Below the pieces are notes generated by a model, which was not told the DNA's origin, ran no database searches, and saw nothing but the letters and a program-made list of their open reading frames with translations. DNA of 30,869 nucleotides, taken from the NCBI GenBank assembly GCA_902489335.1, contig CABTZO010000008.1, positions 1 to 30,869 on the forward strand. The letters are read 5' to 3'. How positions within the stretch are numbered: the stretch's first letter is position 1; each line of letters starts with the position of its first letter. Made by a program: the position numbers and the translations under genes. This stretch comes from an uncultured Oscillospiraceae bacterium. GTDB lineage: Bacteria; Bacillota; Clostridia; Oscillospirales; Acutalibacteraceae. Below, piece after piece: positions 17,495-25,298 of the stretch.

Positions 17495-17968
17495 TTATAA
17501 AATTTTCTTGATGTCAGCTTCGATTTTTTCAGGCTTTGTTGACGGTGCATATCTTTTTATTATATTTCCGTCTCTGTCTACAAGAAATTTTGTGAAATTC
17601 CATTTTATTTCACTACCGAGAATTCCGCCTTGATTTTCCGTTAAATATTTATAGAGCGGAGCCTGATTTTTCCCTTTAACTTCTATTTTTGAGAACTGAC
17701 GAAAAGTTGTATCATAGGTAAGTTGACAAAAACTTTTGATTTCGCTGTCGCTTCCGGGCGCTTGAGACGCAAACTGATTGCACGGAAAATCTAAAATTTC
17801 AAATCCATCATTTTGATATTTTCTGTAAAGAGCTTCCAATCCTTCATATTGCGGAGTAAAACCACAGCCGGTCGCAGTATTGACAATCAATAAAACCTTG
17901 TTTTTATATTCATTGAAATCAACCATTTGACCGTCGGCATCTTTCATTTGAAAATCATATATTGACAT
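17495..17968 (-). CDS. gpx: Glutathione peroxidase family thiol peroxidase (Cys type)
   Basis: A 157-residue GPx-family peroxidase that reduces H2O2 and organic hydroperoxides. The peroxidatic residue is Cys35 (TATGCGFTPQY), encoded as cysteine rather than selenocysteine. The tetrad is completed by Gln69 (NQFASQAPG), Trp123 and Asn124 (KWNFTKF). Cys81 in SFCQLTY is placed as the resolving cysteine of thioredoxin-dependent bacterial and plant GPx, so the electron donor is probably thioredoxin. FPCNQF (61-66) is the second family signature. It is a single-gene unit with a near-consensus promoter and terminator; no peroxide-response operator could be identified by eye. Confidence 0.92.
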   Translation of the reverse strand: MSIYDFQMKDADGQMVDFNEYKNKVLLIVNTATGCGFTPQYEGLEALYRKYQNDGFEILDFPCNQFASQAPGSDSEIKSFCQLTYDTTFRQFSKIEVKGKNQAPLYKYLTENQGGILGSEIKWNFTKFLVDRDGNIIKRYAPSTKPEKIEADIKKIL

Positions 17969-18005
17969 TTTTTCCTTCTTTCATTTATTAATTAATATTT
18001 TTTAT

Positions 18006-18034
18006 ATTATATCATTATGTTTGATTACTATCAA
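18006..18034 (-). promoter_or_regulatory. Promoter of glutathione peroxidase gene
   Basis: The -35 TTGATA (18029-18034) and a perfect -10 TATAAT (18006-18011) are separated by 17 bases on the minus strand, about 38 bases before the ATG. Confidence 0.8.
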
Positions 18035-18104
18035 AAGGCTTATCGTTAACAAATATAAATATTATAAAACTTAAAACACTATCTATTTATATAATAATCA
18101 TCTC

Positions 18105-19355
18105 CTAAATGCTAAATGTCTTCTGTTTGTTTTCATTAAAAGGTTGAATCGATGTTAAAATCTTAGGCAGTTTCAGGTCAAACATTTGGCTTGCAAAACT
18201 TATTTTTTCTTTTCCGTATCTTTTTCTTATATCATAAATTGCTCTGTCGACTTTTTCCTTTTTTAATTGCGTTTCGTAGTCATCAAAAAAATTTAACTGC
18301 TCATCTTCACTTTTATTTGATAAATTTATTGCCCTTAAGGTTATAGATCTTAAAGGCAGATTAAAATTGTGCTTGTTTCTAAAAATTTCCATCGCTTCAT
18401 CTGTTAAGGTCAAAGAATTTTGAGTTTGATTTTCAAGCAAAGCTTGATATTGTTTTGTGTTCAACTCGTTGTCCCTTATTGTTATTTGAACTCCTTTTGC
18501 CCAAAACCCAAATTCCCGAAGTTTTTTAGATACTAAAAAAGATAATTCTCGAAAAACTCTTCGGATTTCATCAAGATTTATTAAATCTTCTCTGCAGGTT
18601 ATCCCTCTTCCGATTGATTTGATTTCCGGTTGGAAATTATTGTCTTTTACGGGACTGAAATCTCTTCCGTTAGAACATTGCCAAAGATATACACCGTTTT
18701 TCCCAAGCAAGTTTTTTATTCTTTGAACATCTGAATTAGCAAGGTCTCCCAAAGTTAAAATTCCACAACCAATCAATTTTTTCTTTGTCGCTCTTCCAAT
18801 GCCTATCATTTCATCAACTTTAAGCGACCACACAATTTTTTTGAACTCGCTTTGTGGAATATTTGTAACGGCATCCGGTTTTTTCAGATCGCTGCCGAGC
18901 TTCGCAAAAACTTTATTGAAACTAACACCGACCGAAATTGTTATTCCAAGTTCGGATTTTATTCTTTTCCGCAATATTTCGGCAATTTCTTGTCCGTTCC
19001 CAAAAAGATTTTTTGAATTTGTTACATCAAGCCAACATTCATCTATTCCAAAAGGTTCAACTTGATTTGTATATTCAAGATAAATCTCTCTCGCCATTCT
19101 CGAATGTTTTAAATATTCTTCAAAATTAGGCGGAACAATTATGAGATTTCGGCATTTGTTTTTTGCCTGCCAAATTGCCTCCCCCGTTTTCACTCCAAAA
19201 GCTTTTGCTTCCTGCGACTTAGCCAAAACAATTCCGTGACGATCCTCTACACTGCCGCAAACGGCAATCGGACAACCTTTTAATTTTGGATTCAGCTTTG
19301 CCTCAATTGAGGCATAACAATTATTCATATCTGCATGTAAAATTGTTCTCTCCAT
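18105..19355 (-). CDS. dinB: Y-family DNA polymerase IV (DinB)
   Basis: An error-prone translesion polymerase of 416 residues. The catalytic carboxylates are Asp9 (in ILHADMNN) and Asp105/Glu106 (in GIDECWLD). Tyr14 aligns with the steric gate. Helix-hairpin-helix repeats lie around 182-222, and a little-finger domain covers about 243-345. A beta-clamp-binding motif QLNFF is at 353-357, not at the extreme C-terminus; about 60 more residues follow. The ATG follows a weak purine-rich site (AAAGAGAG). It is divergently placed from an XRE repressor and ImmA-type protease, with shared operators between them. No Bacillus/Clostridium LexA box (GAAC-N4-GTTC) was found upstream, so control is inferred to be by the XRE protein. 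Confidence 0.93.
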   Translation of the reverse strand: MERTILHADMNNCYASIEAKLNPKLKGCPIAVCGSVEDRHGIVLAKSQEAKAFGVKTGEAIWQAKNKCRNLIIVPPNFEEYLKHSRMAREIYLEYTNQVEPFGIDECWLDVTNSKNLFGNGQEIAEILRKRIKSELGITISVGVSFNKVFAKLGSDLKKPDAVTNIPQSEFKKIVWSLKVDEMIGIGRATKKKLIGCGILTLGDLANSDVQRIKNLLGKNGVYLWQCSNGRDFSPVKDNNFQPEIKSIGRGITCREDLINLDEIRRVFRELSFLVSKKLREFGFWAKGVQITIRDNELNTKQYQALLENQTQNSLTLTDEAMEIFRNKHNFNLPLRSITLRAINLSNKSEDEQLNFFDDYETQLKKEKVDRAIYDIRKRYGKEKISFASQMFDLKLPKILTSIQPFNENKQKTFSI

Positions 19356-19373
19356 AATATACTCTCTTTAATA

Positions 19374-19402
19374 TTGACAATTTGAGACTTTCAAACTAAA
19401 AT
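19374..19402 (+). promoter_or_regulatory. Promoter of the XRE-protease pair
   Basis: A perfect -35 TTGACA (19374-19379) and -10 TAAAAT (19397-19402) have a 17-base spacer. The expected start of transcription, near 19409, falls inside the first operator (19406-19418). A degenerate half operator (GACTTTCAA, from 19386) lies in the spacer. Confidence 0.78.
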
Positions 19403-19405
19403 AAA

Positions 19406-19418
19406 GACATTAAAAGTC
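19406..19418. promoter_or_regulatory. Operator O1 of the dinB/XRE region
   Basis: GACATTAAAAGTC is an imperfect dyad (GAC...GTC). It differs from O3 at one base. It covers the predicted start of the XRE transcript and lies just downstream of the predicted dinB start, so a bound repressor could block both. Confidence 0.65.
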
Positions 19419-19430
19419 TATTTAAATGAA

Positions 19431-19459
19431 ATTATAGGTCATTTAGTGTCTTAAGTCAA
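19431..19459 (-). promoter_or_regulatory. Promoter of dinB
   Basis: The -35 TTGACT (19454-19459) and a perfect -10 TATAAT (19431-19436) are 17 bases apart on the minus strand. Operator O2 fills most of the spacer. The promoter points toward the XRE promoter, so the two transcripts overlap at their 5' ends. Confidence 0.78.
19438..19450. promoter_or_regulatory. Operator O2 of the dinB/XRE region
   Basis: GTCATTTAGTGTC matches the pattern G-W-C-ATT-W-A-R-W-GTC shared with O1 and O3. It lies between the -35 and -10 of the dinB promoter, the expected place for direct repression. Confidence 0.65.
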
Positions 19460-19466
19460 TAAAAAG

Positions 19467-19479
19467 GTCATTAAAAGTC
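19467..19479. promoter_or_regulatory. Operator O3 of the dinB/XRE region
   Basis: GTCATTAAAAGTC lies 7 bases upstream of the dinB -35 and immediately before the AAAGGAG ribosome site of the XRE gene (19481). The three operator centres are about 32 and 29 bases apart, near three helical turns, which would suit cooperative binding of repressor dimers. Confidence 0.62.
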
Positions 19480-19492
19480 TAAAGGAGTAAAA

Positions 19493-19909
19493 ATGAATTT
19501 TGCAGAAAAACTTAAAACTTTGAGAAAAGAAAAAAATATAACTCAAGAAGAGCTCGCAAAAAAATCAGGTATATCTCTAAAAACAATTTCGCGTTATGAA
19601 ATGGGGCAAACTCTTCCAAGATCAAAAAAATTCTTCGATAAGCTTTCAAAAGCTCTCGGTGTTACTTATGATGAACTCGTATCTCCGGAGGATGACTTCA
19701 TTCTAAATGCAACAAGAGATTTTGGATCAAAGGGAACGGCCGATGCAAAAGAACTTGTCAGTGGAATGATCGGACTTATGGCAGGCGGAGAAATACCAAA
19801 AGAAGATAAAAAAGCTATTTTAGATGCTATTTCTGAAGCATATTATCTTTCCAAAGATGAAAATAAAAAATATACTCCGAAAAAATACAGAGAGAACAAA
19901 GAAAAATGA
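19493..19909 (+). CDS. XRE-family transcriptional repressor (ImmR/DdrO-like)
   Basis: A 138-residue Cro/C1-type regulator. A helix-turn-helix lies within residues 6-60; the recognition part is near TQEELAKKSGISLKTISRYE (17-36). A linker rich in acidic residues leads to a C-terminal helical domain (about 75-125) with AGGEIPKEDKKAILDA, a form common in repressors paired with ImmA/IrrE proteases and distinct from the LexA/CI-type self-cleaving peptidase. AAAGGAG precedes the ATG. The stop overlaps the protease start by 4 bases (ATGA), so the two are coupled. It is inferred to repress itself and dinB through O1-O3. Confidence 0.88.
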   Translation: MNFAEKLKTLRKEKNITQEELAKKSGISLKTISRYEMGQTLPRSKKFFDKLSKALGVTYDELVSPEDDFILNATRDFGSKGTADAKELVSGMIGLMAGGEIPKEDKKAILDAISEAYYLSKDENKKYTPKKYRENKEK

Positions 19910-20457
19910 AACTTTCTTATGATCAAATATATCAAGATGCTAAGAGCATAATAAGAAAATATGGAACCGACAATCCAAGAGAGATTCTACAATCAAGAGG
20001 GGTAAAATTAATTGCCTTTACAGAAAACACAAAGCTTTTAGGCATGTATAAAATCATAAAGCGCAATCGTTTTGTTTTCTTCAACCCCTTTATAAATGAA
20101 AATCTCTTAAAATCAGTCTTATCTCACGAGTTGGGGCACGATCTTTATCACCGAAATCAAGCTAAAACCGGCGAAATTATCGAATATGAGCTTTTCAACA
20201 TTAAAGATTCAATGGAAACACAGGCAAATATATTTGCCAGCCACCTTTTGATAGACGATGATGAAATAAAAAAAGAACTTATAAAAGGCAGATCCTATGA
20301 CGAACTTGCCATGATTTTCAAAGTCAATGTAAACCTGATTATTTTCAAGTTAAATGAACTGTACAGAATGGGAAAACTCGAAAAATTTCCTGATCAACCG
20401 AATCAAAATTTCTTTTCTAAAATCGACGGGAGAAACCCGGATAATTTTGAAATATAA
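19906..20457 (+). CDS. ImmA/IrrE-family zinc metallopeptidase (putative anti-repressor)
   Basis: A 183-residue COG2856-type protease. HELGH (74-78) supplies two zinc-binding histidines and the catalytic Glu75; Glu104 in METQANIFASHLL is the usual third ligand. The segment from about 125 onward (GRSYDELAMIFKVNVNLI) resembles the helix-turn-helix-like tail of the family. Family members cut a partner XRE repressor after DNA damage: ImmA cuts ImmR in ICEBs1, and IrrE/PprI cuts DdrO in Deinococcus. Being coupled to the XRE gene, this protein is inferred to inactivate it. No C-terminal GAF-like sensor domain as in Deinococcus IrrE is present, so the trigger is unknown. Confidence 0.9.
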   Translation: MKLSYDQIYQDAKSIIRKYGTDNPREILQSRGVKLIAFTENTKLLGMYKIIKRNRFVFFNPFINENLLKSVLSHELGHDLYHRNQAKTGEIIEYELFNIKDSMETQANIFASHLLIDDDEIKKELIKGRSYDELAMIFKVNVNLIIFKLNELYRMGKLEKFPDQPNQNFFSKIDGRNPDNFEI

Positions 20458-20487
20458 AAATGCAACTGATTTAATCAGCTGCATTTT
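20457..20487 (+). terminator. Terminator of the XRE-protease pair
   Basis: AAAATGCA (20457-20464) and CTGA pair with TCAG (20475-20478) and TGCATTTT (20480-20487), with one internal mismatch and a 5-base loop, followed by GTTTTAAA. The hairpin starts at the last base of the protease gene. Confidence 0.78.
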
Positions 20488-20504
20488 GTTTTAAATATTA
20501 AAAT

Positions 20505-20893
20505 TTATTGTAATTTAATTTTTACTTGATCTAATCCAAATAAGCCTTCATAGATAAGAGTTAAGTCTTTATCACCTTTGGGAGCTTGAAATCCTACTGT
20601 GCCTTCAACATTGACATCCCAAACGAATTGATTGAAAGCTGTTTCAACTGTCACAATACCCACAATATGAATTATTACATATTCTGCGTCTTTATCGGCA
20701 AACAAAGGTTCTATTGTTTCTTTTTTTCGAACATCACCTATGAAAATTTCGGCACCCAAAGCCTTGACCATACTGCTGTCTTCAGACGGAATAGCCAAAA
20801 CTTTTATTTTTGCATTCTCGTTTGCAAGTTTTTTACAACACTGTAACCGACATAACCGCAATCTCCGGTTATAACATAAACTTTTTTAATTAT
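20505..20893 (-). pseudogene. Degraded NAD-dependent epimerase fused to the tail of another gene
   Basis: Read on the minus strand, an AAGGAG site is followed 4 bases later by ATA instead of ATG, and then by the Rossmann start VITGDCGYVG. A missing base in a run of six A (near 20832) shifts the frame; the rest continues as KLANENAKIKVLAIPSED and on to DVRKKETIEPLF and a YVIIHIVGIV segment, typical of the dihydroflavonol-reductase-like epimerases. After WDVNVEGT the family resemblance stops. The remaining 28 or so residues (GFQAPKGDKDLTLIYEG and a VKIKLQ end) look like the C-terminus of DUF4352-type lipoproteins. So there are three lesions: lost start, frameshift and fusion/deletion. The 118-residue open frame from 20861 is not a normal gene. 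Confidence 0.72.
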
Positions 20894-21030
20894 GTTTCTC
20901 CTTAAAGTTCTTAGTAATTGTATTATATAGACGACAAATGAATCTCGTTTAAATGGTTTATAGATACCGATTTATTCTCTATTAATAATCGGTCGATTTA
21001 ATTTCTCAACTGATAAAAATTATGATATTT

Positions 21031-21228
21031 TTATATCTTCTTAATATTTTTTAAATTGTCAATGTAAACCTCGACATATCCACAATTTGGACAAAGGGCA
21101 CATGAAAGTTCTCCGAAACTTTTGCCAAAAATCCCGCCATTTGTAACTCGAAGACCATAGAAATTAAGTCCGGGCGTAACTTCTAAATCTTCAATCATTT
21201 CTGTTCCACAACGCAAACAATTTCTCAT
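21031..21228 (-). CDS. Small zinc-ribbon protein
   Basis: A 65-residue protein with two CxxC pairs (CLRCG near the start and CPNCG near residue 47), expected to bind one zinc. Similar small proteins of unknown function are common in Firmicutes. An in-frame start 11 codons upstream is possible, but AAAGGA sits about 9 bases before the ATG at 21228, giving a protein that starts MRNCLRCG as relatives do. It lies about 40 bases after sbcC and is probably read with sbcDC. Confidence 0.75.
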   Translation of the reverse strand: MRNCLRCGTEMIEDLEVTPGLNFYGLRVTNGGIFGKSFGELSCALCPNCGYVEVYIDNLKNIKKI

Positions 21229-21268
21229 AATATCATTCCTTTTCACGATTATTATTTTCAATATAAAA

Positions 21269-24034
21269 TTAAATAATTATTTCAGCTTTGCTACCGCCGC
21301 TCTTTTCTTTTGTCACAACAATTTTCTTATCAATTCTGGTTTTCAATGATTCAACATGAGAGATTATTCCGACAAGACGGTTACCGTCAGCAAGACCGTA
21401 AAGAGCGGATATCGCTTGGTCAAGGGAATCAGGATCAAGGGAGGCAAAACCCTCATCAACAAACATTGTATCAAGCTTAACACCTCCGGAAGAAGCTTGT
21501 ATTTCTTCAGAAAGTCCCAAAGCAAGCGAAAGTGCAGCCTGGAATGATTCTCCGCCGGAGAGAGTTTTTACGCTTCTCACTTGGCCGATATAGTGGTCGT
21601 TCACATCAAGATCCAGTCCACTTTGACTTCTATTGTTTTCCGCCACTTCTCTGCGTATGAGTTCATATTGGTTATCTGACATAGTCAAAAGGCGTCTGTT
21701 GGCACGTTTAATAATGCGGTCAAAATACGTCATTTGTATATATGTTTCAAGCTTTATCTTTTCTTTGCTTGATATTTTTCCATTTGCCGTATCCGATAAA
21801 GCTCTCATCCAAGTGTAATGTTTTTCGAGTTCTTCAAGATTTCCCTTTTTATCAAGAATATTTTGAAGTGCTTTTTTATTTGTTTCTGCTCGTAAATAAA
21901 GACTACTTAATTGATTTTCATATTCTTTCTTTTTTTCTTCTAACTCCGTCTTTTTATTCAATTCGTCTTTCTTATCAAGTTTAGAATCGGAAGAAAGCTG
22001 TTTTTTAAGTTCTTCAACTCTTGATTTGTATCCGGATAATTTTTTATCTGATTCTTGAAATTTATTTTGTGCATCATCATAATCTTCCCGCAGTTTTTTT
22101 ATTTGAGTTTCTATAGAACGAACTTTTTCTTCGGCCAAAGCCTTGTTTTCATATCTAAGTGTCTTTTTAAGATTGGTAATTTGATTGTTTATTCCTTTGA
22201 GATCCGAACTTAGAGACGCTAAATTTGTTTTTAGATTAGAAATCTCGTTTTCAGTTTTCTTTAACTCTTCTTCATTTTTCGGAATTATCTCTTCAAGCTC
22301 ATTTTTACGCTCTATTTTTATGTTTTCAATCGCAATATCATCTTTAAGTTTATTTATTTCAGACAAAACATCTTTTTGCTCTTTTGGAAGAACATCTTCG
22401 ACTTTTTCAAGAGAAATGCCGGGCCAAATGGATTCTATAAGCTTTCCAAGTTCGTCTTCTTTCGATTGAAGCTTAGTCTTACACGTGTTGCAATCTCCGC
22501 TTTTTTCTTCAGCTTCTTTGCGTGCCTGTTCTGCGTCCGTCTTTGCTTGCTTAAGCTCTGATTCGGTTGGTGCGCTTTCTGACTTTTCAGCTAAATGGGG
22601 ATGATGAGTCGAACCGCAAACCGGACAAGGTTTTCCGACTGACAAGGTTTCGGCAATTATTCCGGCCTGTTCATTCAAGAAAGCCCGATTCTTTTCATCA
22701 TATTTTTTATTTAATTCTGTTGATTTTTCTGATGCATTTTTATATTTTTCCTGAAGATTTATAAGTTTATCACTTAAATTATGCAATTCAGCAAATGAAT
22801 CAGAAATATCTTTAAGTTTGTTTTGTTTATCATTAGCTTTCTCAAGTTTATTTTCAAGATCCTTCTTGTATTCACCCGCGGTCTTTAGTGAGTCCATCTC
22901 CTTTTTTAGTTTAGCCAATTCGTTAGACTTCTGTTCGCAAGTCAAGTTAGCATTTTTCATTTTCTTTTCATTATCGGAAATTTCTGATTTTTGTTTTTCA
23001 CTCTCTTTTTCATGTTTTGCAAGATCATCATATTGGGAAAATTCAGCTTCAATTTTTGATTTAGTCTTCACCAAATTGTCTCTTTTAGGTATCTTATTTT
23101 TTTCTTCTTGGAAATTAGTTTCCAATGTTTTAAAAATATTTCGCTCATCATCTAAATTTTTCTGAGCTTCTTCAAGCGCTTTCTTTAAACGTTCTTGATT
23201 CTCAATATTAGCAAGATTTTCGGTAACAGTTTTAAGCTGAATGTAATTCTTATCAATTAATTTTCGTAAATCGCTTAGGCTTTTATTGTCATCGCTAATA
23301 AGTTTTTCAATTACTTCAATAATCTGTTCTATTGGCAGCTTCCCATCTTTGGCCTTTTCCATATCAGAACTTAATGGATTACTGCTGTCGTATAATACAC
23401 ATTCAATATGTTGATTTATGTTGTTTTTAATTGTCTCACACTTGTTTTTGAGTTCTGAGGTCTTTTGGCTTAATTTTTCTTGTAAGGTTTCGTATAGTCC
23501 GGTTTTGAATATATGTCTAAATATATTGATGCGCTCTTCGGTTGTCGCATCCAAAAGTTTCCTAAATTCACCCTGAGCAATCATGGAAATACGCATAAAT
23601 TGGTTGCGATTTATTCCCAATATTTCTTCAATTGCTTTTGTAACATCACTGCTTTTTGTGATTACACGTCTATCAGGGTAAATTAGTGTTGCTTCGGGCG
23701 GTTGCTTTGTGAGACCTTCTCCGCGAGTCTTTGGGCGCTCATATTCAGGGTTTCGTTTAACAGTATATTCTTTTCCACCATAAGAAAACACCAGCTCCAC
23801 TTCCGTTGGAGTCTCAGGCTTTGCATTTTTAGAACGTAACATTGACACTTCACGAATATCACCACTTGGTTCTCCATATAGAGCATAAGTAATAGCATCA
23901 AAAATTGTTGTTTTTCCGGCACCTGTATCACCGGTGATAAGATATAATCCGCTTTCTCCAAGCTTATCCAAATCAAGAACGGTTTTTTGGGAATATGAGC
24001 TAAACGCTGACAAAGTTAATTTAATCGGTCTCAT
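21269..24034 (-). CDS. sbcC: Exonuclease SbcC, SMC-like ATPase subunit
   Basis: The Rad50-like ATPase of the SbcCD complex, which opens hairpins and processes blocked DNA ends. It has 921 residues. Walker A GDTGAGKTT is at 35-43. Long coiled coils of Lys/Glu-rich heptads run from about 175 to 780, with the zinc hook Cys470-Pro-Val-Cys473 near the middle. The ABC signature LSGGESFQAA is near 825 and Walker B FVDEGFASLD has Asp860 and Glu861. The ATG at 24034 follows GGGAGG by 7 bases; an upstream ATG would contain that ribosome site and is rejected. The chosen start overlaps the sbcD stop by 4 bases. Confidence 0.95.
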   Translation of the reverse strand: MRPIKLTLSAFSSYSQKTVLDLDKLGESGLYLITGDTGAGKTTIFDAITYALYGEPSGDIREVSMLRSKNAKPETPTEVELVFSYGGKEYTVKRNPEYERPKTRGEGLTKQPPEATLIYPDRRVITKSSDVTKAIEEILGINRNQFMRISMIAQGEFRKLLDATTEERINIFRHIFKTGLYETLQEKLSQKTSELKNKCETIKNNINQHIECVLYDSSNPLSSDMEKAKDGKLPIEQIIEVIEKLISDDNKSLSDLRKLIDKNYIQLKTVTENLANIENQERLKKALEEAQKNLDDERNIFKTLETNFQEEKNKIPKRDNLVKTKSKIEAEFSQYDDLAKHEKESEKQKSEISDNEKKMKNANLTCEQKSNELAKLKKEMDSLKTAGEYKKDLENKLEKANDKQNKLKDISDSFAELHNLSDKLINLQEKYKNASEKSTELNKKYDEKNRAFLNEQAGIIAETLSVGKPCPVCGSTHHPHLAEKSESAPTESELKQAKTDAEQARKEAEEKSGDCNTCKTKLQSKEDELGKLIESIWPGISLEKVEDVLPKEQKDVLSEINKLKDDIAIENIKIERKNELEEIIPKNEEELKKTENEISNLKTNLASLSSDLKGINNQITNLKKTLRYENKALAEEKVRSIETQIKKLREDYDDAQNKFQESDKKLSGYKSRVEELKKQLSSDSKLDKKDELNKKTELEEKKKEYENQLSSLYLRAETNKKALQNILDKKGNLEELEKHYTWMRALSDTANGKISSKEKIKLETYIQMTYFDRIIKRANRRLLTMSDNQYELIRREVAENNRSQSGLDLDVNDHYIGQVRSVKTLSGGESFQAALSLALGLSEEIQASSGGVKLDTMFVDEGFASLDPDSLDQAISALYGLADGNRLVGIISHVESLKTRIDKKIVVTKEKSGGSKAEIII

Positions 24035-25167
24035 TGTTCGTCCTCCCATATTTTATTTATTAAATCAATCATGAATTTTTCTTGTTCATCAGACATAGAT
24101 TTGTTATTCTGCAAAAAGAAAAAATCGGAAAATAGTTCCATCTGTGATTTAGATTCAACAGAATCGGTAACGCTGATTGTCGAATTGTTCTTTGTGCGCT
24201 GGTTATCGTAATCAAGCTTCATAAGATGATGGTAAACAGTTCGCAATTTTCCGATGGCATCAGGAACATCCTCTTCATCTGTAAGTGTAATGTGTGTGTA
24301 ATCTTCCTGCCACGAAGTGTTTTCATAAAAAGATTTTTTCATAATCTCATTATATGTACCTTTGAGTTCCACAAGATCACGCTTTGGAACAAGCTCAATC
24401 GTTCTGTAAGTTACATTGCCTTTTTCTGCCATCTCGACAACAGTTACCGACTTTTCGTCTTTTGCCTCTGAGAACGAATATTTAAGCGGTGTACCACAGT
24501 ATCTAATTTTATTCGAGCCACAATTTTGCGCTTTATGAAGATGTCCAAGAGCTACATAATCGAAGTCGTCAAATACATCGGCACTGACATTATCTGTTCC
24601 TCCGACAAAAATTTCTTCTGACTCAGAACGCTTGGCACCGGTTACAAATTGATGTGTAACCAATATATTTCGATTTTTATGATTGATATTCATTTTTGAT
24701 ATCGCGCATTTTACGGCATCGTTAAATGTAACAATTTTTTCATCACTAAACTTGCGCATATTAATCGGTTTAATGAAAGGGAGTAAATAAATATCAACTG
24801 TGCCGTACTCATCATCCATAGAAATTGGTTTTACATTGCCATCGTAGACAGGCGACATGTGAACACCACTGTGTTTCATAATTCGAGATGCGTACGCAAT
24901 CCTTTCAGGCGAGTCATGATTACCGCTGATAACAAATACACGAGTTTTTAGTTTTAAAAGCTCAACCAAAAATTCATCAAACAGCTTAATTGCTTCCGTT
25001 GCCGGGTTAGAAATATCATAGACATCACCGGCGATAATTACACCATCCGGCTTTTCGTCGTCTATGATGTTTATTATTTTTTTTAGTATGTACTGCTGAT
25101 CTTCAATCATCAGATATCCGTTTACTTTCTTTCCCAAATGAAGATCGGACAAATGAATAAATTTCAT
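24031..25167 (-). CDS. sbcD: Exonuclease SbcD, nuclease subunit
   Basis: The Mre11-like Mn-dependent nuclease partner of SbcC. It has 378 residues. Calcineurin-type phosphoesterase motifs appear in order: DLHLGK (Asp8, His10), GDVYD, GNHDSPER, and the histidine-bearing LVTHQF and ALGHLHK. The C-terminal part contains the SbcC-binding region and has no special features. The ATG at 25167 lies 5 bases after AAGGAG; an ATG 5 codons upstream overlaps that site and is rejected. A roughly 130-base leader separates it from a possible -10 TATAAT at 25299-25304. Confidence 0.94.
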   Translation of the reverse strand: MKFIHLSDLHLGKKVNGYLMIEDQQYILKKIINIIDDEKPDGVIIAGDVYDISNPATEAIKLFDEFLVELLKLKTRVFVISGNHDSPERIAYASRIMKHSGVHMSPVYDGNVKPISMDDEYGTVDIYLLPFIKPINMRKFSDEKIVTFNDAVKCAISKMNINHKNRNILVTHQFVTGAKRSESEEIFVGGTDNVSADVFDDFDYVALGHLHKAQNCGSNKIRYCGTPLKYSFSEAKDEKSVTVVEMAEKGNVTYRTIELVPKRDLVELKGTYNEIMKKSFYENTSWQEDYTHITLTDEEDVPDAIGKLRTVYHHLMKLDYDNQRTKNNSTISVTDSVESKSQMELFSDFFFLQNNKSMSDEQEKFMIDLINKIWEDEQ

Positions 25168-25298
25168 ACTATCTCCTTGCATTGAATTATTGTCTTATAA
25201 ACGTCAGTTCATAGACGGACTTAATATTCACCGTAAAAATCAGATGATTTATGTTCGTCCTCTTTATAAAAATCTTGTTTTTAATATCTACTGTAAAG

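Noticed and set aside
17494..17968. Selenocysteine in the glutathione peroxidase
   Set aside because: The active-site position is a cysteine codon (Cys35) and the frame has no internal TGA, so no SECIS is needed.
19356..19492. LexA box controlling dinB
   Set aside because: No GAAC-N4-GTTC or close variant is seen in the intergenic region; the repeated element has a different dyad (GAC/GTC type).
18105..20457. Prophage or integrative element carrying the XRE/ImmA pair
   Set aside because: No integrase, excisionase, direct-repeat att pair or phage gene was seen on either side, although a decayed element cannot be excluded.
20966..20993. Hairpin ACCGATT/AATCGGT as a terminator for the sbcDC unit
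   Set aside because: The stem has only 7 pairs with a long AT loop, and no T run follows on the minus strand.
22185..23165. Plus-strand open frames of 60-115 codons across sbcC
   Set aside because: They are the reverse-strand shadows of Lys/Glu-rich coiled coil, rich in Phe/Ser/Leu, with no ribosome sites or recognisable domains. The same applies to other plus-strand frames opposite large genes in the window.
24035..24049. Upstream ATG for sbcC
   Set aside because: It contains the GGGAGG that serves the ATG at 24034; the later start gives the familiar 4-base overlap with sbcD.
25168..25182. Upstream ATG for sbcD
   Set aside because: It overlaps AAGGAG, which is correctly placed for the ATG at 25167, and the protein from there starts with the family's MKFIHLSD.
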